A stretch of DNA of 64,000 nt, from the NCBI GenBank assembly GCA_023515745.1, contig JALECJ010000257.1, positions 870,687-934,686 of the forward strand. The letters are read 5' to 3'. Made by a program: the position numbers and the translations under genes. This DNA is from Amoeboaphelidium protococcarum (Eukaryota; Aphelidiomycota; Aphelidea). The notes beneath the pieces are model-generated. The model did not search any database. It worked only from the letters and a program-made list of their open reading frames with translations, and was not told the DNA's origin. This document shows positions 9,940 through 20,883 of this stretch, piece by piece. Position 1 is the stretch's first letter; each line of letters opens with the position of its first letter.

Positions 9940-11559
9940 TCAAATCATGTTGGTCAAGTAAGACTTCAAATCCTACAATAGCCAACGGTGCTACTAAAGC
10001 TATAAGCAGTGTTCAACTATAGTATGTATAATGACACTGTGTTATGCAAATTCTTCCTTCCAATTTATTTCACCAGCATCCAAAACGCAGTACGATTTGA
10101 ATTATTACACCGAAGTTCTTCTATCCAGTACAAAATCCCAATTAAAATTTAGAGATGTCCATTACAAAATCATAACACCCATCAGCCATAAGTCATAATT
10201 TTGAGTAACATGAGATTCCGGAGCGCTATCCCGCGCGTGCTGAGGTTTAAGGGATGTAATCGTAAAACGACCGGCTAGATCGTAATCAATCAGTACAATC
10301 TTATCATCATCATCATGTGCCCAACATATATTCGCAGCGCGTATATCGCAATGACATTTACTGTGCTGTTCACCCAGGTAAGACAGTATATCAACCAACT
10401 ACAATAAAACGCTTCTCAATTGCATTGTTCCATTAGGAGGACGAGAGTGGAGATTACCGCCTTCATACAATGGCATGGACAGTATCGACCCATCGCCGTC
10501 CCAACTGTCACACAAAACGCGATCTTTAAGAAGCCTAAAAGGCAGAATATAATTATTCCCAGACCAAACGCTGTACAGCTTATACACACGCTTATTTTCA
10601 TAATCAATGTAGATGGGGTTGTAGAATGACGGACGCGCTGTTAACTCTGATGCCTTCAATTTCCAAAACGCTTCCCACACCGCAGCAGGAGGGATCCAAC
10701 AATGTCGAGCATGTGGCTATAAAATATCAGCAGAATGCTCAACCAGTCTTTGCTAGACTTAAAGCGCCCACAAAACCCATGAAGACAACATCTTAGCCAT
10801 ATCACGACCACTCTAACGCTTTGAGCACTTAAGTTAAATCTTGCCATCGCAAAATAAAAAATTCAAATCAATGCAAACCATAAACAATGATTTATGAGAC
10901 AGAAGTGGAACATAAAAGTACCATTTATCACCAAATATGTCCGACACGACATCCGCAGGTAGCATAGGATAGACTCGCTGTATAAAGCTAATACCATACA
11001 CAGCAGCCTAAAGCGCGTGAGGCACAACATTGTAAATACTCGGACCTGAGAGTAGAAAATCTCTTTTGACTTCACAAACTGCACCGATAATATCCTCATG
11101 TCCAATCTTCTACAGCATTATATCAGGCTAACTACTACGCGGACAATACACTCTAGGTGTGAGAGGATCTATTTGCACCTAGTTCGCGGTACTGCGGGGA
11201 ATTTCTATATCTTAGGCCCAAGTATAACCATCGACTTTCAATATCTTTAAAATATCCTCGAACAGCTTTTTCACCATAGGCTAAGTGTCATTGACCTCAT
11301 CCTAATCTACAACAGACGACACGCTATTTAATAGTTATTCCACATCCTTTACACCATTTTACATATCTTAAATCTACTATTAACTCACTTTTTGCAACAA
11401 TTCAGCGTTAAAATCAACATCATCTGTAAAATAGAAAGGTAAGTAGTATTGCAAATCGACTCCAACACATGTGCTATCAGTGTCCGACGCCTCATACTAT
11501 ACATATTCCCTAGCATTATCAAGATGCTTCTACGCACCATTTTTTGGATGTGATTACAT
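9940..11559 (-). CDS. PD-(D/E)XK nuclease-like plus protein kinase fusion (Crinkler/FunK1-type)
   Basis: Single-exon protein of 539 residues. Near residues 144-163 it shows QPDIML followed by AVCEVKRD, the PD...ExK arrangement of restriction-endonuclease-fold nucleases. The C-terminal third is a kinase: HCDIRAANICW (catalytic Asp about 405, Asn about 410), LIDYDLAGRF as the DFG equivalent (about 424-433) and NYDLWLMGVMI as helix F. The HxDxR..N and LID(F/Y)D forms are typical of fungal FunK1 and Crinkler kinases, and nuclease-kinase fusions are described among Crinkler-type effectors. No LxLFLAK-like header is seen. An in-frame ATG at 11739 would add 60 residues including a hydrophobic stretch, but that DNA looks like promoter. 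Role in host manipulation or conflict is inference. Confidence 0.65.
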
Positions 11560-11806
11560 ACTTGTGTATTAATTATCAAATGGCTATTATTAAGAAGAGA
11601 CAGAGACAAAGAAAAGTAAATGCGCTAGGTGGAGTAAAAATACCGATAGTTGTAAATGTGAACATTCCAGTAGTAACAGCCAATCAAAACGAAGTATAGT
11701 GGCGGGCAACAAAATTAGAGTTTATTAATGTCCATACATGTACAAATTTTTTCGTAAAATGTAACGATTGAGAGTAAAATATAATAGGAATCATATGCAT
11801 AAATAT

Positions 11807-12784
11807 TCAAAGGCATTTGGATAAGATTGTATCTTGATCGCGCAAAGTTTAGAGCGCTGACACACATGGCCGTAATTGTACGCAGAAATTGTTGTTTACA
11901 CAGACTTGAGATAATCGAGATAAGCACTCGTCCTAAATCTGAGAAGACTCATCCATTTATTGCGCCAATAGAATGATTGATATATCATCTTTGACGCGTT
12001 TAAGAACTTTATACATCTTTTGATCAATCTTGAGTACAACCATTCCGGCTTAAGATTGATGGTCTTCATTCCCAGGAACCACTGTTTTAAACAAAGGTAA
12101 CATATAGTAAAGATCCTAATCAAGCATATTAGATTTGATGACTCCATCACGCCACATGAACACATAATAGTCAATCCCACTGGATAGAACTAAAGTACTT
12201 AGCTTATACAGTATATACTGTGATCGGGATTAAGACACCAACGGGAATCTCACAAAAGGCAGCGATGGTAATACATCCAAGCTTTAATCGTCAGGCGGCG
12301 TAGAAGTAGTATCGTCAATAACTGCGTTCATAGCTCTATTGATAAAGTCTTTCTATCTTTACCATTAAGTATCGCAATCGATATGATACACAAGACGTGC
12401 CACTCTTAGGGCCACCATCTCTCCCAAATGACGGTTGTTTCCAACAGTTATCACCGCAATACCTCGCCAACTCTCAACACCGCGGCATTAAATGATATCT
12501 CCATTGCTCAATTCAAAATCTGCCAATGGATATTCATTGTATTTAGATATTTTAGTAGAGCTACGTTTTTAGTCCTCTTTCACCTCCTAAGTAGACTGAC
12601 AGTTCCAATTGAGAAGAGTGATCACAGTGCCAACGAATATTCCGTACTACTGCTAATCGCGCAATGCCTCTGACTAAGCATCATTATTCAACCAGGAAAA
12701 TAATATAAGACTCTGTATATCGTCCTCCTCTTTCAAATTCGCGACTTGACTCTAATCTAAAATGAACACTGTCTTGATCATCAT
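11807..12784 (-). CDS. Uncharacterised protein (possible longin-type trafficking protein)
   Basis: Single-exon protein of 325 residues, start ATG ATG at 12784/12781, stop TGA at 11807. It begins MMIKTVFILDQSQVANL and alternates hydrophobic strands with amphipathic helices, for example SWRGIAVITVGNNRHLGEM and SSGIDYYVFMWRDGVIKSN. This strand-helix rhythm is reminiscent of longin modules as in Mon1/Ccz1/HPS proteins, but no motif proves it. It has no signal peptide or membrane segment. The frame stays open upstream as far as an ATG at 12976, but that DNA is the promoter of YIPF6 and is strongly purine/pyrimidine biased, so I did not include it. Confidence 0.6.
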
Positions 12785-12902
12785 ACACTACAGTGTTAAC
12801 GCGTCTACTGTGTGATTCTCAATGGTCGAAGCGCGCGGCCAGTGGTTAAATCGTTCAGTCTTTCTCTGTTCATTTAAAACTTTGCCCACTGAGCGTCGTT
12901 CT

Positions 12903-12908
12903 CGTTTC
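12903..12908 (+). promoter_or_regulatory. CGTTTC motif in CT-rich promoter of YIPF6
   Basis: A CT-rich stretch (about 12858-12935) lies on the coding strand upstream of the YIPF6 start and includes CGTTTC. An ACGCGT hexamer lies at 12799-12804, close to the start of the divergent minus-strand gene. Confidence 0.3.
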
Positions 12909-13051
12909 TCCTTCTCTCTCTGTCTCGTTTGGTCCAATCTCTCCGTTGAAGGTTCTTTTGTGTGTTTAGTCCGCATTTAGCTTTAGTTCCACTAGTCAAA
13001 TACATTGAATAAGATTTCGTCACTTGAAATAAATTTAAATTATATTACAGA

Positions 13052-13816
13052 ATGGCGGATGATAGCGAAGGTTTTATAGATTCGAGTTTGAATGTCAAAC
13101 CGGGCAAGATTGGTCAGAATCCAACCACTATCAGTGGTGGCGGATATTCTAATTCGTAACAGTCGTCCCAATAGTAGTAGTAGTAGTCATAGTAGCCAAC
13201 ATAGACACTCAATACCTTGGATGAGCCTATAAGTGAGACGTTTAAACGTGATTTCGGAAATATTGGCAAGAAAATAAAGCTGGTACTTTTGCCAACTGGT
13301 TAAAGTAAAGCTGTGCTCAAAGACTGGGATCTATGGGGGCCTCTGTTGATGTGTCTCCTTTTGGCTTCGATGCTAGGCTTTCGATCCAGCGAGCCATCGA
13401 CTGTATTTACGGGAGTATTCTTTATATATTGGTGTGGAGCCGCTGTAGTTACGCTGAATGCAAACCTGCTGGGTGGTAAAATATCCTTCTTCTAATCAGT
13501 GTGCATACTTGGCTATTGTCTATTCCCAATCATTATAAGCGCCATCATTGTGTACATCATTCCTCTGCCATACTTTATTCGCGCAATCATAGTGGCAGTG
13601 TGCTTTCTGTGGAGTACTTTTGCATCAGTCGGATTTTTGGGTGTTGGTCCACGTTTGGAAACTGGTGGTGGCGGTATACTTCCAATCTCATTAAATATGA
13701 ACTCAGCATCGCTCCAAGTCAATGAAGGTGGAGTAGCTGAGAATCGCCGACTACTTGCTCTCTACCCCGTCTGCTTGTTCTACTTTGTAGTTGGCTGGAT
13801 TGTATTTGTTGGATGA
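13052..13816 (+). CDS. YIPF6: YIPF6-type Yip1-family Golgi membrane protein
   Basis: Yip1-family protein of 254 residues, expected in Golgi/ER membranes where the family interacts with Rab GTPases. A Gln-rich cytosolic N-terminus (about residues 30-50, mostly TAG codons) precedes KAVLKDWDLWGPLLMCLLLA, which matches human YIPF6 (LLRDWDLWGPLILC). Five hydrophobic segments follow, ending YPVCLFYFVVGWIVF (human YPVFLFYFVISW). The TAA at 13493-13495 stands between ISFF and SVCILGYC, where human YIPF6 has Gln, one of the best anchors for TAA=Gln. The sequence TATATTACAG just before the ATG could be a 5-prime UTR acceptor. Confidence 0.95.
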
Positions 13817-14287
13817 ATATATTAAATATTGTCATATTATTATTGAATTGGTCATTTAAGGTTTAGTTTTCTGCTTCGTCTACTTTGTTTTGTACAGCAA
13901 CTCTCCATTATTTAAAGTGAATTCATTTGCTTCAATTCGAAAAGTCCAGAACTAAATAATCACCTTTAACCAGAAATATTTCAAGTATTTGAAACAGAGA
14001 CAGAGCCTTCATCAAACAAGCAATGATTTTAAAGGCGCGTTAATGGTCATTTTCGGCTCATTTATCAGCTCCAACTTGCAACTTGCACTGTAACAGTTCT
14101 TCCTTTCACCAGTTTTGTTTCAACATTGTATTTTCTGTTTTTAGTTTCGGTTTTGACTTTCTGTCAATATCAAGTGGATAGTAGTCATACTGTTGTCCTT
14201 CTCCCCACCTGCATTTAATTAAAATATTTAGCTTTGGAAATTGGCTATTCTCTGGTTATCTCTTTTGAAAATTTGATATAGACTACG
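13817..14287. other. Spacer between YIPF6 and APC3
   Basis: About 470 bp between two plus-strand genes. AT-rich, with a T-rich block near 14120-14165. No coding or RNA signal recognised. Confidence 0.3.
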
Positions 14288-16228
14288 ATGGCTTTGGTAA
14301 AGTACAATCATCTTATTCAATTTTGTCTGCAGTAATAGTGTAATGACTCTGCTCAGTTCTATGCACATTTGTACTATGCTCTAAATAGGGATAGCTGCTT
14401 GAAGTCTGAAGCATAATATCTATTGGCCAGATCGTATTATGTGTGTTAAAAGTATCAGGAATCTTATGAAGTTTTGAAGCAGATTAATGGTGATTTAGAT
14501 TCCAAGTCTTCCCTATTGCTGAGGGACTTGTGCATCCGTCTATAGAAAGATCAAGAGCTTGTTGAAGTAACTTTAATGCTGTAACAAAAGCGTGTAAGTA
14601 ATTAGAGCTCCACTGAATCTTAATCAACATATGACTATGGTAATGCAGAATTGTCAAGTCTATAGAATTAAATCATTTTGGCCAAATAGTATCATACATA
14701 AAGTCGGCATTAGGAAGCTGTTTAATGTTGTCATAATGTTCTGCGTGAATGTCCATTCATGGTTGAAGCATGGATGATACTGGCTCAGTGCAGTGGATAG
14801 TAGTAAAAATAAATGAATTTCAGTCGGTACTTCTCTGAGTTCGATCCATCATTCATAGAGAGTCATCTACTGTCTACATTTTAATCATCATCGTTACAGA
14901 GTAGTATTGTAAAGTCCAAGTCCATGTAATTAGTTAATAGTAGCTCTCGCAACATCACTGTGAGATCCCATCAAGTGGAATCCATCCAGGTGGTCAAGGA
15001 GAAGAAGCGTACTAGAAGTGGATAGACCAAGTCTGCTTCTTAGACTAGTCTAAATATGAAAATGGACAGAATTTCAATGGAGAGTCAGGTTGACACTGTG
15101 GATATGGCTATGATTCTTCTAATTTGTCAATTTCAGTATTCAGTTCACTCTTATGACTATCCTGTGGCATTGTCTCTTTTAAAAGATTTGCCTCGATCTG
15201 TTACGGAATCTCTACCAATATCGCTGGCATTCATTTCCATCCTCACTGAAGTTGGACAGTATAGAGTTGCTTATTCCGTAGCGTAGAAAGTACTTGCATT
15301 ATATCCGTACAATAGAGAGAAATTGGAGACATTTTGTACCGTGTTTTGGCATCTATAGGATGATTCCGCATTATCAGTACTGGCGTAGAGGCTATTAAGT
15401 ACAGTTAAGCCGCGTGGTGGTGTCTAGAGTACTCACATACTTGATGATGCTCATGCTTCCCCCGCTGCATTCTTGGCCATAGGTAATTTGTACTCTCTAA
15501 AGAATAACACTGAGATGGCTATAAAGTCATTTGAGTAGGCTATTAGATTGTCTAATCGTGATAATAATTGGCGAATGATAAGTTATTGTCAGTCACTGAT
15601 AGGCTATGAACATTTGGCAGCTGATAGTGTTAACAATGCTATGAATGCATTCAAGTCTGCGATATAAGCAGATCCTAGGAATTACATTGCTTGGTATTAA
15701 ATGTCAAATCTATGCATGAAGTCTGAGAAGATTAAGGATGCAGAGTATTGTCTCAGGCGCGCTTTAACGATCAATTCACACAATGTGGTGATTAGAACTG
15801 CTCTGGGTAGTCTTCATGCTAAAACCGGTTAAGTTGACGTTGCCTTGGTAGAATTTGATAAAGCTATTCAGACAAGCAAGTCGTTGTCTAACGTACAACT
15901 CCCTCCTATATTTTCAACGTATTGCCAGATTCCAGATAATCCTCTACCGTATTATAAGAAAGCCAGCTCTTTATCATCCATAGGCAGATATGAAGAGTCT
16001 CTGAATTATTATAAAAAGTGCGTCCGTCTTGTCCCACAAGAGTCGTCACTGTATATTAAAATGGCGGAAGTGTATAAAGCTTTGAATAGAGTTGATGATG
16101 CGGCCAAGTGCTACCTTAAATCATTGTCGTTGTCTAATCCAGATCCGTTTGAGTTGCTTAATACATCCTCGAAATCACAATCATCTAAAGAGTGTTTAGA
16201 GAAGTTATTTTAGCAGCAAGCATAGTGA
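14288..16228 (+). CDS. CDC27: Anaphase-promoting complex subunit 3 (Cdc27), TPR protein
   Basis: Subunit of the APC/C ubiquitin ligase that drives anaphase and mitotic exit; Apc3 binds the C-terminal tail of activators. The 646-residue frame has N-terminal TPRs, a Ser/Gln-rich middle (about residues 190-260), and a C-terminal TPR array. SLIGYEHLAADSVNNAMNAF, AIQADPRNYIAWYQM and AEYCLRRALTINSHNVVI align with human CDC27 (LLGHEFVLTEELDKALACF, AIRVNPRHYNAWYGL). TAA/TAG are frequent and read as Gln. No intron is seen. Length is shorter than human (about 820) mainly in the linker. It lies 116 bp upstream of SmD1 on the same strand. Confidence 0.85.
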
Positions 16229-16344
16229 CATTAATGATAATATTTATGATGATTTTTACCTTCTTTAATTTGATTTTCTCTTTCTTTGTTTTCACAGTAT
16301 TTAATTAGCGCTTGGTAGTTCCATATTAATATTCCATTATAACA

Positions 16345-16767
16345 ATGAAGTTGGTGCGATTCTTGATGAAGTTATAGGGCGAGACTGTGACAGTCGAATT
16401 AAAGGACGGAAGTAGCGTGACTGGGGTCATTCAGAATGTGGATATGTAAATGAATACGCATCTAAAGAACGTTAAACTGACGCCATCAAAGAAAATGCTC
16501 AAAACTGCCACTCTACCACCGAGTGCCAAAGCTGGCGATGTAGTACCTCTAGAATAAATGTCTGTACGTGGAAACAATGTCCGCTATGTGCTGCTACCTG
16601 ATGGTCTCCCTCTGGACTCCTTCCTCATTGATGACCGCCCAAAGATCAAGGGTCGCCTCGCTGATGGAGCTGATAGTTCAAAACCGCGAAAATCTGCTAG
16701 AACTGGCGCTCAAGGCGCGTCATCTTCAAGAGGTAGGTCGCGTGGCGGAAGAGGCAGAGGAAGATGA
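16345..16767 (+). CDS. SNRPD1: Small nuclear ribonucleoprotein SmD1
   Basis: Core Sm protein of the spliceosomal snRNPs. [20 protein letters not shown] and [19 protein letters not shown] are the Sm1 and Sm2 motifs of SmD1, and the protein ends in an RG-rich tail ([11 protein letters not shown]), as in other SmD1 proteins. At 140 residues it is longer than the human protein (119) because of an insertion between the Sm motifs (about residues 51-68). The in-frame TAG and TAA encode Gln. Confidence 0.95.
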
Positions 16768-17181
16768 ATTAGATTGACGCGTGAATGTGCAATAAAATAT
16801 TTAATTTGACATTATTCTATTTCATCCGTTTATTGCCGTTTTTAGTGTACGCGTATTGGTTGAGTCTGATAAAGACCGTGTGCTGTACTGTAGATGAAGA
16901 AACTGAATTATTGAAGGTAAGTATCTTCCATGCACTGATTATAGATACGAAATAGCTTTTGCTGGACAGATAATGGCTGCATTAACTGAGCTCTTTTGCA
17001 TTAAATTGTATACTATATCAGCTAGAACGAAATTTATAAACACATGATACGTGAAATTAAGGAGATGGAATGGTGCCCCTGACTTAGAGGCCAACCTTAT
17101 AGGAGAAAAAGGCCCTTTATATCATTTTTATCAAATCGCGTGATTTTTGTTGCCAAACTGAAATCTGATACTTATTGCAAT
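16768..17181. other. Spacer between SmD1 and secreted protein gene
   Basis: About 400 bp. ACGCGT hexamers lie at 16777-16782 and 16849-16854. Otherwise AT-rich with no coding signal recognised. Confidence 0.3.
16791..16796 (+). terminator. AATAAA polyadenylation signal of SmD1
   Basis: Canonical AATAAA hexamer 24 nt after the SmD1 TGA, on the coding strand. Confidence 0.55.
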
Positions 17182-18567
17182 ATGTAGAAAATGCTGACGT
17201 ATATCATTCTATTGCTAATATTGACGATTTAGCCTACGCTGGGTGATGAACCTCCTAGATCAACGATTCCTCTGCAAGTTCCCAAAGGATAGAAGGATGA
17301 TGCAAGATTTGTGGCAGAGGCTGGGTGGATCAATGATATCAGATAGAGACTGGAATATTCTGATGAGCATAGATACACTCCACGTAATGTGATATTCACA
17401 CTGGCATCGCGTATTTTGAATGCCCTGAAAATCGTCGATAGAGTGGATGGTGCAGAGTCGTGTTAGATCAATGTGCATGATGAGAGATTGCTGGCTGAAG
17501 TTCCTCTGATCGGCGCGTTCATCAGCGACATTGGCACTTATGAGTATAAGAAGAGCATTGATAAGTGGACCGTGCTGAAGAAGTATCCCACAGCATACGG
17601 TATGGCTATCATTCAGAAGTCTAATAAGAAGTGTCTCGATAAATTCGCTAAGCATTACACCAAGTACAAGTGGATGTACGGCTTGAATAATTATCTGCAA
17701 AAGATCTATCGCAAGCGCGCATTTAAAGTGGTGCCTCCGTTGAATCGTCAGTTTTATAAGACTATGCTGCGTCAGTTTGTTGATGTCAATGCACGCAATG
17801 TTCAAGAGGGACGTACACCTTGCTTTAAGCACGTCACTGAGACTCACTTTAGTCATGCCGTCGTGTATAACAAGTGCTTCCCCAACGTCTTGCGCACGCC
17901 GAGATTGGAAAAATTGGCCACGATGTTCGAAGTTCCTGCATCCATAGTGGACCATCCACTGCATGTCTCGGCTCCTCTGGGATCAGGCGCTATAGCGTGG
18001 CAGACTGTGGATGATGTTGATTAAGAGGCGGTGAAGTTTGCGAAATTGCTCAACTTCCTGGAGATTGCAGGACCATCCGGTACCACTGATATGATATTAA
18101 ACTTGAGTCATTTGTTCGGGATGAACTAACGCGAGCGGGACATGGTGCTTCTGTAATGTCTTTTGTACTTGGTACCTCAACATCACAGCATCATTGAGAT
18201 TCAGATGGGATTCGATGGAAATCCTGCCGTGAAGAGAAGTAAATCTACGTGTAACGCCATCTTCTTGGGTGATAAAGGCCAACCGAACAATGTGGACGGT
18301 GACAGCAGTGGAACAAGTGTATCATCACGTAGTCCTTCGTTGATATCAGAACTGGAGTTGAAAAGTTCTGTTAGACAATTGGAAGAGTTGTCAATCTTTT
18401 GTCTACTGATGCCATTTGATGATATAATCCCGGGGCTGTTTAGCGTTACTGATGTCATTAGCCCGTAGAGTATCGCGTAGTACAAAAGTCAAGGACGGAT
18501 CATGGAACTGAAAAGTAAGAAGGACTTGGTGAGTAGAGCAAAGCTTTTGATGAAGAGATTAAGCTGA
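17182..18567 (+). CDS. Secreted protein of unknown function
   Basis: Single-exon protein of 461 residues with a clear signal peptide (MQKMLTYIILLLILTIQPTLG, cleavage expected near residue 21-24). ATG at 17182 is the first after an in-frame TGA; ATG at 17191 is also possible. The mature part contains SAPLGSGAIAWQTV, LNFLEIAGPSGTTDM and LVPQHHSIIEIQMGF near residues 270-345, which look like a conserved core with His-His and Gly-Pro-Ser-Gly-Thr-Thr elements. No transmembrane helix follows. I do not recognise the family; secreted enzyme or cell-surface protein are both possible. It converges on the next gene with 122 bp between stops. Confidence 0.8.
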
Positions 18568-18689
18568 AGTAGAGGTATAGATTAGAGTTGGATAGATATG
18601 AATGAGTCTTAGATGGACTAGAATTATTAAATAAGTTTTGATATTATCGTTTGTTTTGACTAATCACTTTCACTAGAGACTAGATATGA

Positions 18690-20605
18690 TCAAAATTGAC
18701 TAATGGCCTATTAATGAGCTTTAACAATCTTCTTATCGCGCTGTACCAGATTAAACCAATTGACACCATTGCATCTTGCATAGCGAACGCCTTGGTTTTG
18801 CAGATTATTGGCTATAACCTCCTGACTGCAGTACTTATGCTTAGGCTCATACAGCCGAGTTATCCAAAAGTCTGAATACCAGTCTTTAATCTACACAACA
18901 TTAGACATTTCATAATCATCAGTTTAAAGTTATTGTACTAACACTTACCTCGAGAGGGAAGAAGAAGCCAAAAATGTCAAAGTGCCTTCGTGACACCATG
19001 GCCTAAGTTAGAAGAGAGCATTTCCACTTCTACATACACAAAATCAATTGATGAGATGTTAAACTTGTACTTTATCGTGAAAAAACAATGTTACCGCATC
19101 TGAAGGACCAGCCACACCGAGACCTTCATTAACATCCAACTGAGTCGTGAAATAAGACGCCCAGCCAGCAGTCTCAATCTTGAGATCGTCATTTACTTGG
19201 TAGTAGTAGTCAGCACCTTCCTACATTGACACTAAGAAACCAATGTTCCAAATTAAGGTGAGCCATCCATTGGAACGAGGCATTGGCAGGTAGCGCACTA
19301 CTAGCGAGTCTTACAACGCAGAATCGTTGATCATTTAATCGATTGCAGAGGTCACATTCTCATACATTGCGGAATTGGTATCAAATATGCAGTCACCCTT
19401 GTCAAAGAGTATATAGACGATAAATTTAAATTAGGATGGTTCAGACGGGTCAATAGAGGCCAAGAGTGATGGCATAAAAATACTAATTACAGGAGAGATT
19501 TGACCATTGTTACAGCTAGACTTTGTTGGAACACCCAAAGCTATAACCTTTCGCCTATCGATATAATCTGCCTTAGAATGTGGCAGCTTAATAAATTTAT
19601 TTCGAACTAAAGAGCGGGCGTAAGTGTACATGTAATCGGCTCTAATTTAGATGTTGCAAAAATCTTGACCTTCAGTCTTGAAACCTTCTTGATTTAAATC
19701 AGTAATGCTAACAGAATCCAACTTGGCCATATAATTCGCATTATTATTCCAAGATAGATCATTCAAAGAGCACTCAAGTGTACTGAGACAGGTAATGCGA
19801 TCATAAACTATATGCTTAGCAAAGGATGAACGTCTATTAAGTCCCAATACATGTACAGACTCTTAAAATTACTATTAAGAGGACTAAGCTATACCGCCAA
19901 CTTTATTCAAACTTTGTATAATTTGATCGACTAAGTTCTTATCAAGTTTCAATGAAACATCAGCATAGACTACGTTATCACCATAGCGCGTAAAGAGATA
20001 CTAAAAGGCCAGCAATCTGGTATATTAATACCATTGTTACTATTTAACAGATAGCTTGTGTTATTCAATCGCATCATAAAGAACATGATCATCAGTAGAG
20101 GCCCATAAGCCAAACTGACGCGGTGTCAAGTAATTTACATTTGCCCATAGATTAACTTCTTCAGCTAAGCTCTCAGAATTGGACATATCAATAACCATTA
20201 TCTGCCCAATTTTGGAGTCATTATTGATTCTATGAAGACTCTACACGTATATAAATTATAAAGTACAAGAATTAAAATGGCGTACTTTATTAAACTTACT
20301 CCAACAAATTCACGCAGTTGCTTTATTTGCGATGCGTTTTGCATAATGGTAAACACGATTACTTGTGATGACTGCCCAGTATGAGATGCGAGACTTTACG
20401 GCACAGATGAAGTTGCATATCGCTAGGATGAGCTATCATTCCAGCTATTTGCTACGCTATTTCCGGTGGTGGTTACCAAGCGTTTCGATATACTAGATGA
20501 TTGTCGCATACAGCGAATTTGCCCAGCAGAGCGACGATACATGTACAAAGTATACACCGAGTACAAGACTCCAGCAGTGAGAATTATTGATATGAATCTA
20601 TTCAT
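18690..20605 (-). CDS. Type II membrane glycosyltransferase-like protein, four exons
   Basis: Exons 20300-20605, 19095-20240, 18949-19029 and 18690-18890, all phase 0, give 577 residues; every intron ends in TGTAG. The N-terminus MNRFISIILTAGVLYSVYTL is a signal anchor. The C-terminal half carries YQVNDDLKIETAGW near residue 450 (NDD as a likely metal/nucleotide-sugar site), GLGVAGPSDA, LLTQAMVSRRHFDIFGFFFP and DWYSDFWITRLYEP, an arrangement I associate with GT-A-like Golgi proteins of fungi and protists. The TAG in LLTQ falls on a Gln expected there. It has the same topology as the 7281-9539 gene but unrelated sequence. Family name and sugar are unknown. Confidence 0.7.
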
Positions 20606-20704
20606 TTAATCTAATGCCAAGATATAAAAAAATAGTATGAGTGTATAAAATGTTACAAAAGTATTTCTAGTAGAGGTAGTTCAATTTAAAATGACCGTAA
20701 ATGG

Positions 20705-20710
20705 ACGCGT
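20705..20710. promoter_or_regulatory. ACGCGT hexamer upstream of the 18690-20605 gene
   Basis: ACGCGT (the yeast MCB element sequence) about 100 bp upstream of the minus-strand start at 20605. Function is inference only. Confidence 0.25.
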
Positions 20711-20883
20711 TTAAGACACGACGAGGCTGAAACAAACTTTGAGTGACCAATAGAGAAAGACTGACGATACGCCATATTTGACCTTTAAAACAGAATCAAT
20801 CTACTAAGAATCGAGTTGAAATAAGCTAACAAAGAAGCGGATATATTCAAGTAACTAAATAAATAAATTAATTGATTGATCAA

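Noticed and set aside
12788-12976. N-terminal extension of the 11807-12784 gene
   Set aside because: Highly charged, low-complexity product caused by the CT-rich promoter of YIPF6 on the other strand.
17260-17964. 234-codon stop-free frame on the minus strand
   Set aside because: Antisense to the plus-strand gene that has a signal peptide, conserved-looking motifs and a complete frame; composition of the antisense product is not protein-like.
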